Shown here: piece after piece, positions 44,559-54,839 of the stretch
Layout of the letters: every line of letters starts with the position of its first letter
How positions within the stretch are numbered: the first letter of the stretch is position 1
Program-made: the position numbers and the translations under genes
The notes under the pieces: model-generated
The model's database searches: none
The model's input: only the letters and a program-made list of their open reading frames with translations
Told to the model about the DNA's origin: nothing
From: JACVRW01 sp963746825
GTDB taxonomy: Bacteria; Actinomycetota; Thermoleophilia; Solirubrobacterales; Thermoleophilaceae
NCBI GenBank assembly: GCA_963746825.1
Contig: CAVVCU010000005.1
Span: forward strand, 744,001-808,000
Direction: 5' to 3'
DNA: 64,000 nt

Positions 44559-45532
44559 TCGAGGCCCTCGGTCTCGGGCAGGCCAAGCATGAGGTTGAGG
44601 TCCTGCACCGCCTGTCCCGCAGCGCCCTTCCAGAGGTTGTCGATGGCGCAGAAGGCCAGCACGCGGTCGTTCACCACCGCCACCTGAACGAGCGCGCGGT
44701 TGGTATCGCGCACGGAACGGGTGTGCGGAGGGCTGTCGATCACCTCGACGAACGGCTCATCGGCGTAGGCCGCCTCGTAGAGCGCGCGAGCCTCGTCCTG
44801 GTCGATCGGCTGCGAGGGGATGGCGTAGCAGCTGGCGAGGATTCCCTGGTCGATGGGCAGCAGGTGGCACACGAAGCTGAAGTGCACGCCGGGCAGCTCC
44901 TGCTCGAGCTCTGCGGTGTGGCGGTGGCCCTCGACCTTGTAGGCGTTCACGTTGTCGGCCACCGACACGAAGTGGGTCTCCTCCGTGGCCTCGCGCCCGG
45001 CGCCCGACACGCCGGCCTTGATGTCCACGGCCGCCTCCTCGATCCGCCCCTTGAGCGGCAGCAGGGCCAGCAGCGCGGCGGTGGAGTTGCAACCCGGGCC
45101 CGCCACCAGGTCGGCTGCCGCGATCTCCTCGCGGTGGGCCTCGGGCAGCCCGTAGACCGCTTCGCCGAGCAGCTCCGGGGCCTCGTGGGGCTGGTACCAG
45201 TGCTCGTAGCGCTCGCGGCTGAGGCGAAAGTCGGCCGACAGGTCGACCACCTTGAGGCCGCGCTCGCGCAGCGCCCTGACCGCCGGGGCGGCGGCGCGGT
45301 GGGGGTAGGCGACCAGCGCGCAGTCGGCCCGCTCGGCCACGGCATCGGGGTCGAACTCCGCCATCTCCAGCGGCACGCGGTAGGCCGGGTAGAGCTCGTC
45401 GTGGCGCCGGCCCGCGTCGCTTCGCGCCGTGAGGGCGGTCAGCTCCAGCGACGGGTGGTCGCGGCAGATGCGCGCGCAGACCGCGCCGCCGAACCCCGCG
45501 GCGCCCACCACGGCCACCCGGTGTTCAGGCAC
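44555..45532 (-). CDS. argC: N-acetyl-gamma-glutamyl-phosphate reductase
   Basis: A 325-residue NADPH-dependent reductase of arginine biosynthesis. The Rossmann loop is HRVAVVGAAGFGGAVCARIC; the catalytic Cys is in VAGPGCNSTAALLALLPL; a catalytic His region is KVEGHRHTAELEQEL, and the C-terminus ends CAIDNLWKGAAGQAVQDLNL. The GTG start at 45532 overlaps the last 8 bases of pheT, continuing the pheST-argCJBD run typical of actinobacteria. Length is a little shorter than usual (about 340). Confidence 0.97.
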   Translation of the reverse strand: MPEHRVAVVGAAGFGGAVCARICRDHPSLELTALTARSDAGRRHDELYPAYRVPLEMAEFDPDAVAERADCALVAYPHRAAAPAVRALRERGLKVVDLSADFRLSRERYEHWYQPHEAPELLGEAVYGLPEAHREEIAAADLVAGPGCNSTAALLALLPLKGRIEEAAVDIKAGVSGAGREATEETHFVSVADNVNAYKVEGHRHTAELEQELPGVHFSFVCHLLPIDQGILASCYAIPSQPIDQDEARALYEAAYADEPFVEVIDSPPHTRSVRDTNRALVQVAVVNDRVLAFCAIDNLWKGAAGQAVQDLNLMLGLPETEGLE

Positions 45533-47938
45533 GCAGCTGCCCTCCCAGCTCGGCCAGCTCGCGCTCGATCGCGCTGCGGCGCTCGGTCACCTCGTCGTCG
45601 GTGAGGGTGCGATCCGGCGCGCGGAACTCGAGCCGCAGGGCGAGCGACTTATGCCCCTCCCCCACCTGCGCGCCGCGGTACAGGTCGAACAGCTCCGCGC
45701 TCTGCAGCAGCGGGCCGCCGCCGGCGCGCACCGCCTCCACCACCCGGGCCGCGGGCAGCTCCTCGGCCACCACCACCGCGATGTCCTGGAGCACGGAGGG
45801 AAAGCTCGTCACGTCGCTGTAGGGCGCCGGGCCGGCGGCCGACAACCCGGCCACGGCGTCGAAGTCGAGCTCGAAGCCCGCGACGGGGCCGGACAGGTCC
45901 CACTCGCGTGCCACCAGCGGATGGAGCTCGCCGAGCCAGCCGATCTCCCGGTCGCCCCCGATCACGATCGAGGCCGCGCGACCCGGGTGCAGGAACGGCC
46001 GTCCACCCTCCTCGGCGTGCCACGACTCGCCGGCCGCCTCGAACAATCCCTCCACCAGCGCGCGCGCCGCGAAGAAGTCGGCCGCGCGGGCCTCGCTGCG
46101 CCAGCCGCCGGGAGCGGCGCGGGTCATGAGCACCCCGATGTGGTGGGGCTCGCGCGCCGGGCGCGCTCCCCGCGGCTGCGCCCCGCCCGGCCCGTCGAGC
46201 GCCCCGGCGGGGTGGTAGACGTGCGCGGACTCGAACAGGGCCAGGTGCGCCCGGCCGTGCGCCGTGTTGTGGCGCGCGGCGTCGAGCAGCCCGGGGAGCA
46301 GGAGCGGGCGCATGACCGAGCCGTCCTCGGACAGCGGGTTGTCGAGGCGCAGCACGGGCACGTCGCCCAGGCGCAGGCGCTCGAGCACCGCCGGTGAGGT
46401 GAAGCTGTACGAGATGCACTCGTCGAGGCCGCGGTCGCGCAGCTGGTCCTCGAGGCGCCGCCGCAGCGGCTGGCTGCCGGTCAGCCTGCCGATGGCTCCC
46501 TTGCGCGCGGGCAGTGTGGTGGGCAGCTTGCCGAGGCCGTGGATGCGGGCCACCTCCTCGATCAGGTCGGCCTCGCGCTGGACGTCGCTGTCGCGCCAGG
46601 GCGGCACCGACCAGCCTCCTTCGGCGTGCGCGAAGCCGAGCCGCTCCAGGATCGGCTCGGGCTCGATGTCGGCGCCCAGCAGCTTTCCGATGCGCTCACG
46701 GCGCAGGCCGACGATGCGGGGCGGAGCCGGCTCGGGGTAGACGTCGACCGTGCCCGGCGCCATGCGGGCCCCGCACAGCTCGACCATCAGCCGCGCGGCC
46801 AGGCGCTGGGCGGCGATCGCCTGCTCGGGATGCAGCTGCTTCTCGAAGCGCGCCGAGGCCTCGGTGCGCAGGCCGAGGGCCTTGGAGGTGCGCATGATGT
46901 TCGGCCCCACCCAGGTGGCGGCCTCCATCAACACCCGCGTGGTCTTCTCCGAGACCTCGGAGATCTGGCCGCCCATGATCCCGGCGATGCCCGTGGGGCC
47001 CTCGCCGTCGCACACCAGCGCGACCTCGGAGCTGAAGGTGCGCTCCACGTCGTCGAGCGTGGTCATCGTTTCGCCCTCCCGGGCGCGGCGCACGTCGATG
47101 CGCCCACCGCGCACCTCGTCGAGGTCGAACGCGTGCAGCGCCTGGGCGGTGCAGAGCATCACGTAGTTGGTGATGTCGACCACGTTGGAGATCGGCCGCT
47201 GGCCCGCCGCCATCAGCCGCTGCTTGAGCCACAGCGGGGACGGCCCGATGGTCACGTTCTCGTACACGCGCGCGGTGAAGCGCAGGCACACCTCGGGATC
47301 GATCTCGATGGCGATGTGGTCGCCGGCGTGATCGTCGCCGCGCGGCTGCGCGTCGGCGGCGGTGGGATCCTCGGCCAGCGGCGCCGAGGTGACCGCGTGC
47401 AGGTCGCGCGCCACGCCGTACACGCCCATCGTGTCGGGGCGGTTGGGAGTGATCTCGAGCTCGAGCACCTCGTCGTGGATGGGCAGGTGCTCGGACAGCG
47501 GGGCGCCCACGGGAGCTCGCCGGCCAGCACCATGATCCCGTCGTGGTCCTCGCCGATACCCACCTCGTCCTCGGCCAGGATCATCCCCGCGGAGCGCACG
47601 CCGCGCAGCTCGGCCTCCCCCAGCGTGCTGCCGTCGGGCATGACAGCGCCGGGGAGGGCCACGGCCACGGTCTGGCCGCCGGCCACGTTGGGCGCGCCGC
47701 AGACGATGGTCTGGGGCTCCTCGTTGCCCACGTCGACCCGGCACACGCTGAGGCGGTCGGCGTTCGGATGGCGCTCGGACTCGAGCACCCGGCCCACCAC
47801 GAACGCCGCGGGATCGCCCACGCCCACGCGGTGCAGGCGCTCGAGCTTCACGCCCGCCATGGTCAGGGCGTCGGCCATCTCCTGGGCGGTCAGCCCGGGG
47901 TCGCAGTAGGAGCGCAGCCAGGAGGCGGGGACCCTCAT
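45525..47938 (-). CDS. pheT: Phenylalanyl-tRNA synthetase beta subunit, with a frameshift near 47510
   Basis: About 805 residues after repair. The N-terminal frame gives MRVPASWLRSYCDPGLTAQE and the tRNA-binding EMAP-like domain (GVGDPAAFVVGRVLESERHP, CGAPNVAGGQTVAVALPGAV) up to IMVLAGELP. The second frame continues VGAPLSEHLPIHDEVLELEI with B3/B4 and B5 domains, the catalytic-like core (LPGLLDAARHNTAH) and the C-terminal anticodon-binding fold (DVTSFPSVLQDIAVVV). One missing base at ~47510-47513, between GELP and VGAP, joins them. The subunit is essential, so a sequencing error is the natural reading. The ATG at 47938 overlaps the pheS stop (ATGA). Confidence 0.93.
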
Positions 47939-48993
47939 GCGCCCGCCCCGAACTGCTCCAGCAGGCGCAGGTCGTTGTCGAAGAGCATGCGCAGGTCGGG
48001 CACCTCGTAGACGATGCTGGCGATCCGCTCGATGCCCATCCCCCAGGCGAAGCCCTGCACCCGCTCCTTGTCGTAGCCGCCGGCCACCACGTAGTCGAGC
48101 ACGTTGGGGTCGACCATCCCGGAGCCGAGGATCTCGATCCACGCCTCGCCCTTGCAGGTGAAGCAGCGCTGCGAGCCCTCGAAGCCCGTGCCGTGGCAGC
48201 GAAAGCAGGACACGTCGACCTCCACGCTCGGCTCGGTGAACGGGAAGTAGCCGGGGCGCAGCCGTACCTCGGTGTCCTCGCCGAACATCTGGCGGGCGAA
48301 GGAGAGCAGCACGCCCTGCAGGTCGGCCAGCGTGATGTCCTCGTCGATGGCCAGGCCCTCGAGCTGGTGGAACATCGGCACGTGGGTGGCGTCCGGGGTG
48401 TCGGGCCGGTAGACGCGACCGGGCACGACCACGTAGATGGGGGGCTCCTGCTCCTCCATCGCGCGGATCTGCATCGGCGAGGTGTGGGTGCGCAGTAGCA
48501 CGTGCTCGGCGAAGTAGAAGGTGTCTCCCGGGAGCCGCGCGGGGTGCTCGGGCGGATGGTTGAGCGCCGTGAAGTTGTAGTACTCGTACTCGATCTCAGG
48601 CCCCTCGAGCACGGCGAAACCGAGGCCGATGCACACGTCCTCCATGCGCCGCCGGATCTGGGAGACGAGGTGCAGATGCCCGGCGGGCTGGGGCGGATCG
48701 CCGGGCAGCGTCACGTCCACGCGGTCGCGGGCCAGGCGCTCGTCGAGCTCCGCGGTCTCGAGCTCGGCCGTGCGGCGCTCGAGCAGGCCTTCGAGCGCCT
48801 GGCGCACCTGGTTGGCCTGCTTTCCCACCGGGCCGCGCTGCTCGGGAGGGAGGTCGCCGATCGAGCGCAGTGTCGAGGTGAGCTCGGAGCGGCGGCCCAG
48901 GTAGCGCACCCGCAGCTCCTCGAGCTCGGCCGCCGAGCCCGCCGAGTCGATCGCGGCCTCGGCCTCGGTCTGCAGCTGCTGGAGCTCAGGCAT
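47935..48993 (-). CDS. pheS: Phenylalanyl-tRNA synthetase alpha subunit
   Basis: A 352-residue catalytic subunit of the (alpha-beta)2 enzyme that charges tRNA-Phe. After an N-terminal coiled coil (LQQLQTEAEAAIDSAGSAAE) come class II motifs: motif 2 around LLRTHTSPMQIRAM and PMFHQLEGLAIDEDI, and motif 3 GFAWGMGIERIASIVYE. A small Cys pair cluster (CFRCHG, CFTCKG) before EILGSGMVDPNVL looks like a zinc-ribbon insertion found in some homologues. The ATG at 48993 is 38 bases after the rRNA methyltransferase stop; no T-box leader is visible. Confidence 0.97.
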   Translation of the reverse strand: MPELQQLQTEAEAAIDSAGSAAELEELRVRYLGRRSELTSTLRSIGDLPPEQRGPVGKQANQVRQALEGLLERRTAELETAELDERLARDRVDVTLPGDPPQPAGHLHLVSQIRRRMEDVCIGLGFAVLEGPEIEYEYYNFTALNHPPEHPARLPGDTFYFAEHVLLRTHTSPMQIRAMEEQEPPIYVVVPGRVYRPDTPDATHVPMFHQLEGLAIDEDITLADLQGVLLSFARQMFGEDTEVRLRPGYFPFTEPSVEVDVSCFRCHGTGFEGSQRCFTCKGEAWIEILGSGMVDPNVLDYVVAGGYDKERVQGFAWGMGIERIASIVYEVPDLRMLFDNDLRLLEQFGAGA

Positions 48994-49031
48994 CGGCGGG
49001 CATCCTGACGCGCGCTGGGCGGCGCGTCTTC

Positions 49032-49688
49032 TCACGATGTTTCGTAGAGGGCGACGGTGGCCGCCATGGCCACGTTGAGCGAGTCGCCGCGGACCTCGAT
49101 CCTCACGCTGTCGGCTTCAAGCTCGGGTGGCAGGCCGGCCCGCTCGGCGCCCAGGCAGAGCACCAGCGGCACCTCGAGCTCGGCCTCGCGCAACGTGCGC
49201 GAGCCGTGGGAGCTGAGCGCGAGCTTGTGCCCCTCGAGATCGGCCAGGCCCGCCTGCGCGGGCGGCCGCGCGAAGAGCGAGCCCATGCTGGCCCGCACCG
49301 CCACCGGAGAGAAGGGATCGGCGCATCCGGGGCCCAGGATCACCGGGCCGTCGGCCAGCGCGTGCGCGGAGCGGATGATGGTCCCCACGTTGCCCGGGTC
49401 GCGCACGCCGTGCAGCCAGACGCTCAGGTTGCCCCCGGGCTGCGCCCAGCGCCGCCCGTACACGCCGATCACCCGCGTGCCCGAGCCGAGAGCGCTCACG
49501 GCGCCCAGCAGCTCGGCCTCGACATCCACGTCGGCGCGCAGCACGAACTCCGCGGGCCAGTCCGCGGTCTCGGCTGCCCGCACCAGGTCCTCGCCCTCGG
49601 CGGCGAACAGGCCGAGCTTCTCGCGCCAGCGTTTGTCGCGCAGCTTGCGGATCGTCTTGAGCTTCTGGTTGTCTGGGGACCGGATCAC
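49032..49688 (-). CDS. SpoU/TrmH-family RNA 2'-O-methyltransferase (TsnR-like)
   Basis: A 218-residue SPOUT enzyme. The N-terminal substrate-binding part (VIRSPDNQKLKTIRKLRDKR, FAAEGEDLVRAAETA) precedes the knotted SPOUT domain: motif 1 LHGVRDPGNVGTIIRSAHAL, motif 2 LVLCLGAERAGLPPEL and motif 3 VRGDSLNVAMAATVALYE. It would methylate a ribose in rRNA or tRNA. Genes of this family sit between rplT and pheS in many actinobacteria, as here. The GTG start at 49688 is chosen at the conserved IxSxxN motif. It lies after the terminator that ends the rplT transcript. Confidence 0.9.
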   Translation of the reverse strand: MIRSPDNQKLKTIRKLRDKRWREKLGLFAAEGEDLVRAAETADWPAEFVLRADVDVEAELLGAVSALGSGTRVIGVYGRRWAQPGGNLSVWLHGVRDPGNVGTIIRSAHALADGPVILGPGCADPFSPVAVRASMGSLFARPPAQAGLADLEGHKLALSSHGSRTLREAELEVPLVLCLGAERAGLPPELEADSVRIEVRGDSLNVAMAATVALYETS

Positions 49689-49700
49689 GGGGTGGGGAAC

Positions 49701-49727
49701 AAAAAGGGCGCCTCTTACGAGACGCCC
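49701..49727 (-). terminator. Intrinsic terminator after rplT
   Basis: On the minus strand: GGGCGTCTC-GTAA-GAGGCGCCC followed by TTTTT, a 9-bp stem (one G-U pair) with a 4-base loop and a U-run. It lies 27 bases after the rplT stop. It ends the thrS/infC-rpmI-rplT transcript, so the methyltransferase-pheST-arg run needs read-through or a promoter between 49689 and 49700 or inside the upstream gene. Confidence 0.88.
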
Positions 49728-49753
49728 GGGAGAGTCGGTTTCCGTGGTGCTGG

Positions 49754-50113
49754 TTAAGCGGCCACGGCCTCCCGGGCCTTGTCGGCAAAACGTCGGAACG
49801 TCTCGGGATCGCGCACGGCGATGTCGGCCAGCACCTTGCGGTCGACCTCGATGCCGGCCTCCTTGAGGCCGTGCATGAACTGGCTGTAGCTGAGCCCCTC
49901 CTGGCGGGCGGCGGCGTTGATGCGCACGATCCACAGCCGGCGGAAGTCGCGCTTCTTGTTGCGCCGGTCGCGGTAGGCGTAGGAGTCGGCCTTGAGCAGG
50001 GCCTCCTTGGCCCGCTTGTAGCTCTTGGACGACTGCCCGCGGTAGCCCTTGGCCCGCGCCAGCGTCTCACGGCGCTTCTTGCGCGCGTGTACAGAACGCT
50101 TGACCCGGCTCAC
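49754..50113 (-). CDS. rplT: Ribosomal protein bL20
   Basis: A 119-residue 50S protein that binds 23S rRNA early in assembly. It reads MSRVKRSVHARKKRRETLAR, then AKGYRGQSSKSYKRAKEALL, WIVRINAAARQEGLSYSQFM and HGLKEAGIEVDRKVLADIAV, matching bL20 over its whole length. The GTG start at 50113 overlaps the rpmI stop (GTGA). A strong terminator follows. Confidence 0.98.
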   Translation of the reverse strand: MSRVKRSVHARKKRRETLARAKGYRGQSSKSYKRAKEALLKADSYAYRDRRNKKRDFRRLWIVRINAAARQEGLSYSQFMHGLKEAGIEVDRKVLADIAVRDPETFRRFADKAREAVAA

Positions 50114-50304
50114 TTGTGCAACAGCCTCTCGACGCGGGGGGCGTCGGCCTTGGACACCTCTACCGGCCGGCCCAGGTGACGCTTGCGCTTGGCGCTCTTC
50201 TTACCCAGGATGTGGGACGTGAAGGAGTGCCGCGCGCGCAGCTTGCCCGTGGCAGTCTTGCGGAAGCGCTTCTTGGAACCGGAGTGGGACTTCATCTTCG
50301 GCAT
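50110..50304 (-). CDS. rpmI: Ribosomal protein bL35
   Basis: A 64-residue basic 50S protein: MPKMKSHSGSKKRFRKTATG, KLRARHSFTSHILGKKSAKR, ending LGRPVEVSKADAPRVERLLH. This is the standard bL35 length and sequence pattern. It lies 51 bases after infC and overlaps rplT, the universal infC-rpmI-rplT order. Confidence 0.98.
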   Translation of the reverse strand: MPKMKSHSGSKKRFRKTATGKLRARHSFTSHILGKKSAKRKRHLGRPVEVSKADAPRVERLLHK

Positions 50305-50355
50305 GCGACGGTCTATTGAAGCAGACGCCCGCGCGACGATCGGCCGCTGCCGGGT

Positions 50356-51018
50356 CTAGGACGCGTCGGCCGCGCGCGCCTCGGCGGGCGCCGGAGCGTC
50401 GACGGCCGCGGGCGCCGTGTTGTTCGAAGCGGCAGGGGGAGCGTCGCCATCCTTTTCCTCGTCCTGCGCCTTGCGCTTGGCCGGCGCGAGCAACATGGTC
50501 ATGTTGCGCCCGTCCTGCTGGGGGTGCTGCTCGATCGTGCCGAGATCGGCCACGTCCTCGGCCAGGCGCATGAGCAGCATCTCGCCGCGCTCGGGGTGGG
50601 TCTGCTCGCGGCCGCGGAACATGATCGTGACCTTTACGCGGTCGTCGCCCTTGAGGAAGCGGACCACGTGGTTCTTCTTGGTCTCGTAGTCGTTGGTGGC
50701 GATCTTCGGCCGCAGCTTGATCTCGCGGACGTTCACCTGCTTCTGGTGGCGCCGGGCGGCCTTGGCCTTCTGCTCCTGCTCGTACTTGTACTTCGAGTAG
50801 TCGAGCACGCGGCAGACCGGCGGGCGGCTGTCCGCAGCCACCTCGACCAGGTCGAGATCGCGTTCCTGGGCGTAGCGCAGCGCCTGGGCGGTGTCCACGA
50901 CACCGACCTGATTTCCGTCGTCACCGATGAGGCGGACCTGCGGCACGCGGATCCGCTCGTTGATCCGGGTCTCGTCGCGCTCGGGTGGGCGCCGATCGAA
51001 CTTACGGGGGATCGGCAC
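50356..51018 (-). CDS. infC: Translation initiation factor IF-3
   Basis: A 220-residue IF-3. The N-domain has ETRINERIRVPQVRLIGDDG and LDLVEVAADSRPPVCRVLDY; the C-domain has REIKLRPKIATNDYETKKNH and VKVTIMFRGREQTHPERGEM. The last ~45 residues form an Ala/Glu/Pro-rich tail (SNNTAPAAVDAPAPAEARA) not needed for the fold, as in several actinobacteria. The apparent start is GTG at 51018; no good ribosome site precedes it, in keeping with the poor initiation and autocontrol of infC known in other bacteria. Confidence 0.97.
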   Translation of the reverse strand: MPIPRKFDRRPPERDETRINERIRVPQVRLIGDDGNQVGVVDTAQALRYAQERDLDLVEVAADSRPPVCRVLDYSKYKYEQEQKAKAARRHQKQVNVREIKLRPKIATNDYETKKNHVVRFLKGDDRVKVTIMFRGREQTHPERGEMLLMRLAEDVADLGTIEQHPQQDGRNMTMLLAPAKRKAQDEEKDGDAPPAASNNTAPAAVDAPAPAEARAADAS

Positions 51019-51083
51019 TAGGTGTGGCTGGGGCGGGCTGTCAAAGCTCGCGGATGCGGGGGTACGTCATTCGTGTCACGAGT

Positions 51084-53000
51084 TTAGCGTCTATCTGAGA
51101 TCTCGTGGAGAGCGTGCTCGGCGAACTCGCCGGTGGGCACCACCCCGGTGTCGCCCTCGCGGTGCCGTCGCACGGCCACCGCCCCCTTCTCCTCCTCCTG
51201 GTCGCCCACCACCAGCATGTAGGGAACCTTCAGCAACTCGGCGTCGCGGATCTTCTTGCCGATCGACTCCGAGCGCTCGTCCACGTCGACGCGCAGGCCG
51301 GCCCGGCCCAGCTCCTCGGACACCGCGCGGGCGTAGCCGAGGTGGCGGTCGGAGATCGGCAATACGGCGGCCTGGGTGGGCGCCAGCCAGAGCGGGAACT
51401 CGCCGCCGTAGTGCTCGATGAGGATCCCGATGAAGCGCTCGAAGGAGCCCATCGAGGCGCGGTGGATCATCACCGGCCGGTGCTCGGCGTTGTCAGAGCC
51501 GGTGTACGTAAGTTCAAAGCGCTCGGGCATGTAGAGGTCGAGCTGCACGGTGCCGAGCTGCCACGAGCGGCCGATCGCGTCGGTGATGTGCGCATCGATC
51601 TTGGGGCCGTAGAAGGCGCCATCGCCCTCGTTGAGCTCGTACTCGAGCCCGTTTTGCTCCAGAGTGCGCTCCAGCGCGGCCTCGGCCCGGTCCCACATCT
51701 CCTCGGTGCCCACGCGCTTCTCCGGTCGCGTGGACAGCTCGAGGCGCGGCTCGAGGCCGAACTGCTCGTACATGTAGAAGCCGAACTCGAGGCAGCGCAT
51801 GGCCTCCTCCTCGATCTGCTCCTCGGTGCAGAAGACGTGGGCGTCGTCCTGGGTGATGTGACGCACCCGCATCAACCCGTGCAGCGTCCCGCTCGGCTCG
51901 TGGCGGTGGACGAGGCCCTGCTCGCAGAGGCGGATCGGTAGCTCGCGGTAGGAGCGCAGATCGCGCTTGTAGATCTGGCAGTGGGCCGGGCAGTTCATGG
52001 GCTTGAGGCCCATCGGCCGGTCCTCCACGTCGGTGAAGTACATGTTCTCGCGGTACACGTGCCAGTGCCCCGACTGCTTCCACAGCTCCACGTCGTAGAG
52101 GATCGGCGTGCGCACCTCGGTGTAGCCGCGGTCGACGTTGGTGGCCCGCCACAGGCGGGTGAGCTCGTTCCAGATGTGCGTGCCCCTCGGGAGCCAGAAC
52201 GGCATGCCGGGCGCCAGGTCGGACAACATGAACAGCGAAAGCTCGCGCCCCAGCTTGCGGTGGTCGCGCTCGCGCGCCTGCTCGAGGCGGTGCAGGTGCT
52301 CGGCGAGCTCGTCCTTGCCGGCGAAGGCGGTGCCGTAGATGCGCGTGAGCATCTGGCGATCGGCGTCGCCGCGCCAGTAGGCGCCGGCCAGGCTGGTGAG
52401 CTTGAAGGCCTTGATGCGCTTGGTGCCGGGCCCGTGGGGACCGCGGCAGAGGTCGGTGAAGGGCCCGTTGGTGTAGAGCGAGACGGTCTCCACGCCCTGA
52501 TCTCTCACCAGGTCCTCGATCAGCTCGACCTTGTAGTCCTGACCCTCGGCCCGGAATCGCTCGATCGCCTCGGCCACCGGCAGCTCGGCGCGCGCGAACC
52601 CCTCGTCGGCCTTGATGTGCTCGCGCATCTTCTGCTCGATGCGCTCGAGGTCGTCGTCGGAGACCTTCACGCCCTCGGGAAACTCGAAGTCGTAGTAGAA
52701 GCCGTCCTCGATGGGCGGCCCGATCGAGATCTTCACGCCCGGGTAGAGCTCCATCACGGCGGTGGCCAGCACGTGGGCCGCGTCGTGACGAAGCAGCCAC
52801 AGCCCGTCCTCGTCGCGCGAGGTCACGATCGCGATCTGCGCGCCGTCGGGCAGCGGGGCCTCGAGGTCGGCCAGCTCTCCGTCGACCTTCACTCCCAGCG
52901 CGGCGCGGGCCAGCCCCTCGCCGATCGCGCGTGCCGCATCGGCCCCGGTGGCGCCGGCGGGAAGCTCGAGCTGAGTGCCGTCGGGAAGCTGAACGGTCAT
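51084..53000 (-). CDS. thrS: Threonyl-tRNA synthetase
   Basis: A 638-residue class II synthetase. Domains in order: TGS (MTVQLPDGTQLELPAGATGA), the editing SAD domain with HDAAHVLATAV, the catalytic core with zinc ligands in MNCPAHCQIYKRDLRSYREL, motif 2 around HRHEPSGTLHGLMRVRHITQ and motif 3 HRASMGSFERFIGILIEHY, and the anticodon-binding domain (VLPISDRHLGYARAVSEELG). The ATG at 53000 is only 12 bases after the fumarylacetoacetase stop, leaving no room for a T-box or thrS operator-like leader; transcription probably comes through the upstream genes or from a promoter inside them. Confidence 0.98.
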   Translation of the reverse strand: MTVQLPDGTQLELPAGATGADAARAIGEGLARAALGVKVDGELADLEAPLPDGAQIAIVTSRDEDGLWLLRHDAAHVLATAVMELYPGVKISIGPPIEDGFYYDFEFPEGVKVSDDDLERIEQKMREHIKADEGFARAELPVAEAIERFRAEGQDYKVELIEDLVRDQGVETVSLYTNGPFTDLCRGPHGPGTKRIKAFKLTSLAGAYWRGDADRQMLTRIYGTAFAGKDELAEHLHRLEQARERDHRKLGRELSLFMLSDLAPGMPFWLPRGTHIWNELTRLWRATNVDRGYTEVRTPILYDVELWKQSGHWHVYRENMYFTDVEDRPMGLKPMNCPAHCQIYKRDLRSYRELPIRLCEQGLVHRHEPSGTLHGLMRVRHITQDDAHVFCTEEQIEEEAMRCLEFGFYMYEQFGLEPRLELSTRPEKRVGTEEMWDRAEAALERTLEQNGLEYELNEGDGAFYGPKIDAHITDAIGRSWQLGTVQLDLYMPERFELTYTGSDNAEHRPVMIHRASMGSFERFIGILIEHYGGEFPLWLAPTQAAVLPISDRHLGYARAVSEELGRAGLRVDVDERSESIGKKIRDAELLKVPYMLVVGDQEEEKGAVAVRRHREGDTGVVPTGEFAEHALHEISDRR

Positions 53001-53012
53001 CGGCCGATGACG

Positions 53013-54052
<1,040 letters not shown>

Positions 54053-54056
<4 letters not shown>

Positions 54057-54829
54057 GAGAGCCAGCCCAGCGAACGCAGCTCGTCCACCGGCTCGCGCCA
54101 CGAGCAGGAGCCGAAGCCCTTGAACAGGCTCCGGCGCGCCTCGCGCGCCTCGTCTGCGCCGAGGTCGTCCAGCGGCAGGTCGGCCAGGGCCTCGGTGTCC
54201 AGGATCTCCTGGAGGCCGCGTTCGTCGGTGGCGCGGCCGTGGGCGTGGGTGGCGGCGCAGAGCAGGTTGAGGAACCCGTGCTGTCCCTCGCTTCGCAGCG
54301 CGTGGTGCAGGCCCGCCGTGGCCTTCATCACCACGCGGGCGCCGCGACACGACGCGAGCACCAGCGCCACCTGCTCGGAGGTGGGAACGCTGTCGCCCCC
54401 GCAGCGGAGCTTGACCCGGCCCCCCACCGCCGCGAGCGCCCCGATCACGGCCGGCACGGTGTCGCGCCAGCGGTCTCCGAGAACCAGCTCGAAGTAGACC
54501 TCCTCGCTGCGCGGGCGCAGGGTCTGGGCGGAGCGCAACAGGTCGCGCGATTCCGGGCGGGGCGCGTCGAGGCGAGTCTCGATGGAGGCGGCCCGCTCCG
54601 GGAGCGCCGCCTCGTCGTCGACCACCACGCTGACCGGCGCGGCGAGCCCGTCAAGCTCGCCGAGACGCGAGGCGGGGCACACGAAGCGGTCGATCATCCA
54701 GCCGTACTCGCTCTCGCGGGCCGCCGCGTCCTCGGCCAGCGCCTGCGGCATGGTCATGCTGGCGGGCGGAAACAGAGCCGCGTGGTCGATCACGCCCTCG
54801 AGCAGCGCCCGGCGCAGCGGGTCCTCCAC
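54053..54829 (-). CDS. Conserved hypothetical protein coupled to fumarylacetoacetase
   Basis: A 258-residue soluble protein: LRRALLEGVIDHAALFPPAS, MTMPQALAEDAAARESEYGW, MIDRFVCPASRLGELDGLAA, VKLRCGGDSVPTSEQVALVL, VVMKATAGLHHALRSEG, and LFKGFGSCSWREPVDEL at the end. The pattern (FPPA-M, RFVCPASRL, K-x-R-x-GG, KATAGLHHP-like, GSCSFxEP) recurs in actinobacterial proteins I know only as hypothetical. The alternating strand/helix predictions and KATAGLHH suggest a TIM-barrel-like fold. The GTG at 54829 has a GAGGA overlapping the MBL gene's stop. It overlaps fahA, hinting at a shared pathway. Confidence 0.7.
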
Positions 54830-54839
54830 CGGCCGGTCC

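Noticed and set aside
50990..51018. infC initiating at a rare AUU/AUC codon
   Set aside because: An ATC lies two codons inside the GTG start, but nothing in the sequence favours it over the GTG, so I kept the ordinary start.
50930..53000. A T-box or threonine-specific leader for thrS
   Set aside because: Only 12 bases separate fahA and thrS, too few for any leader RNA outside coding sequence.
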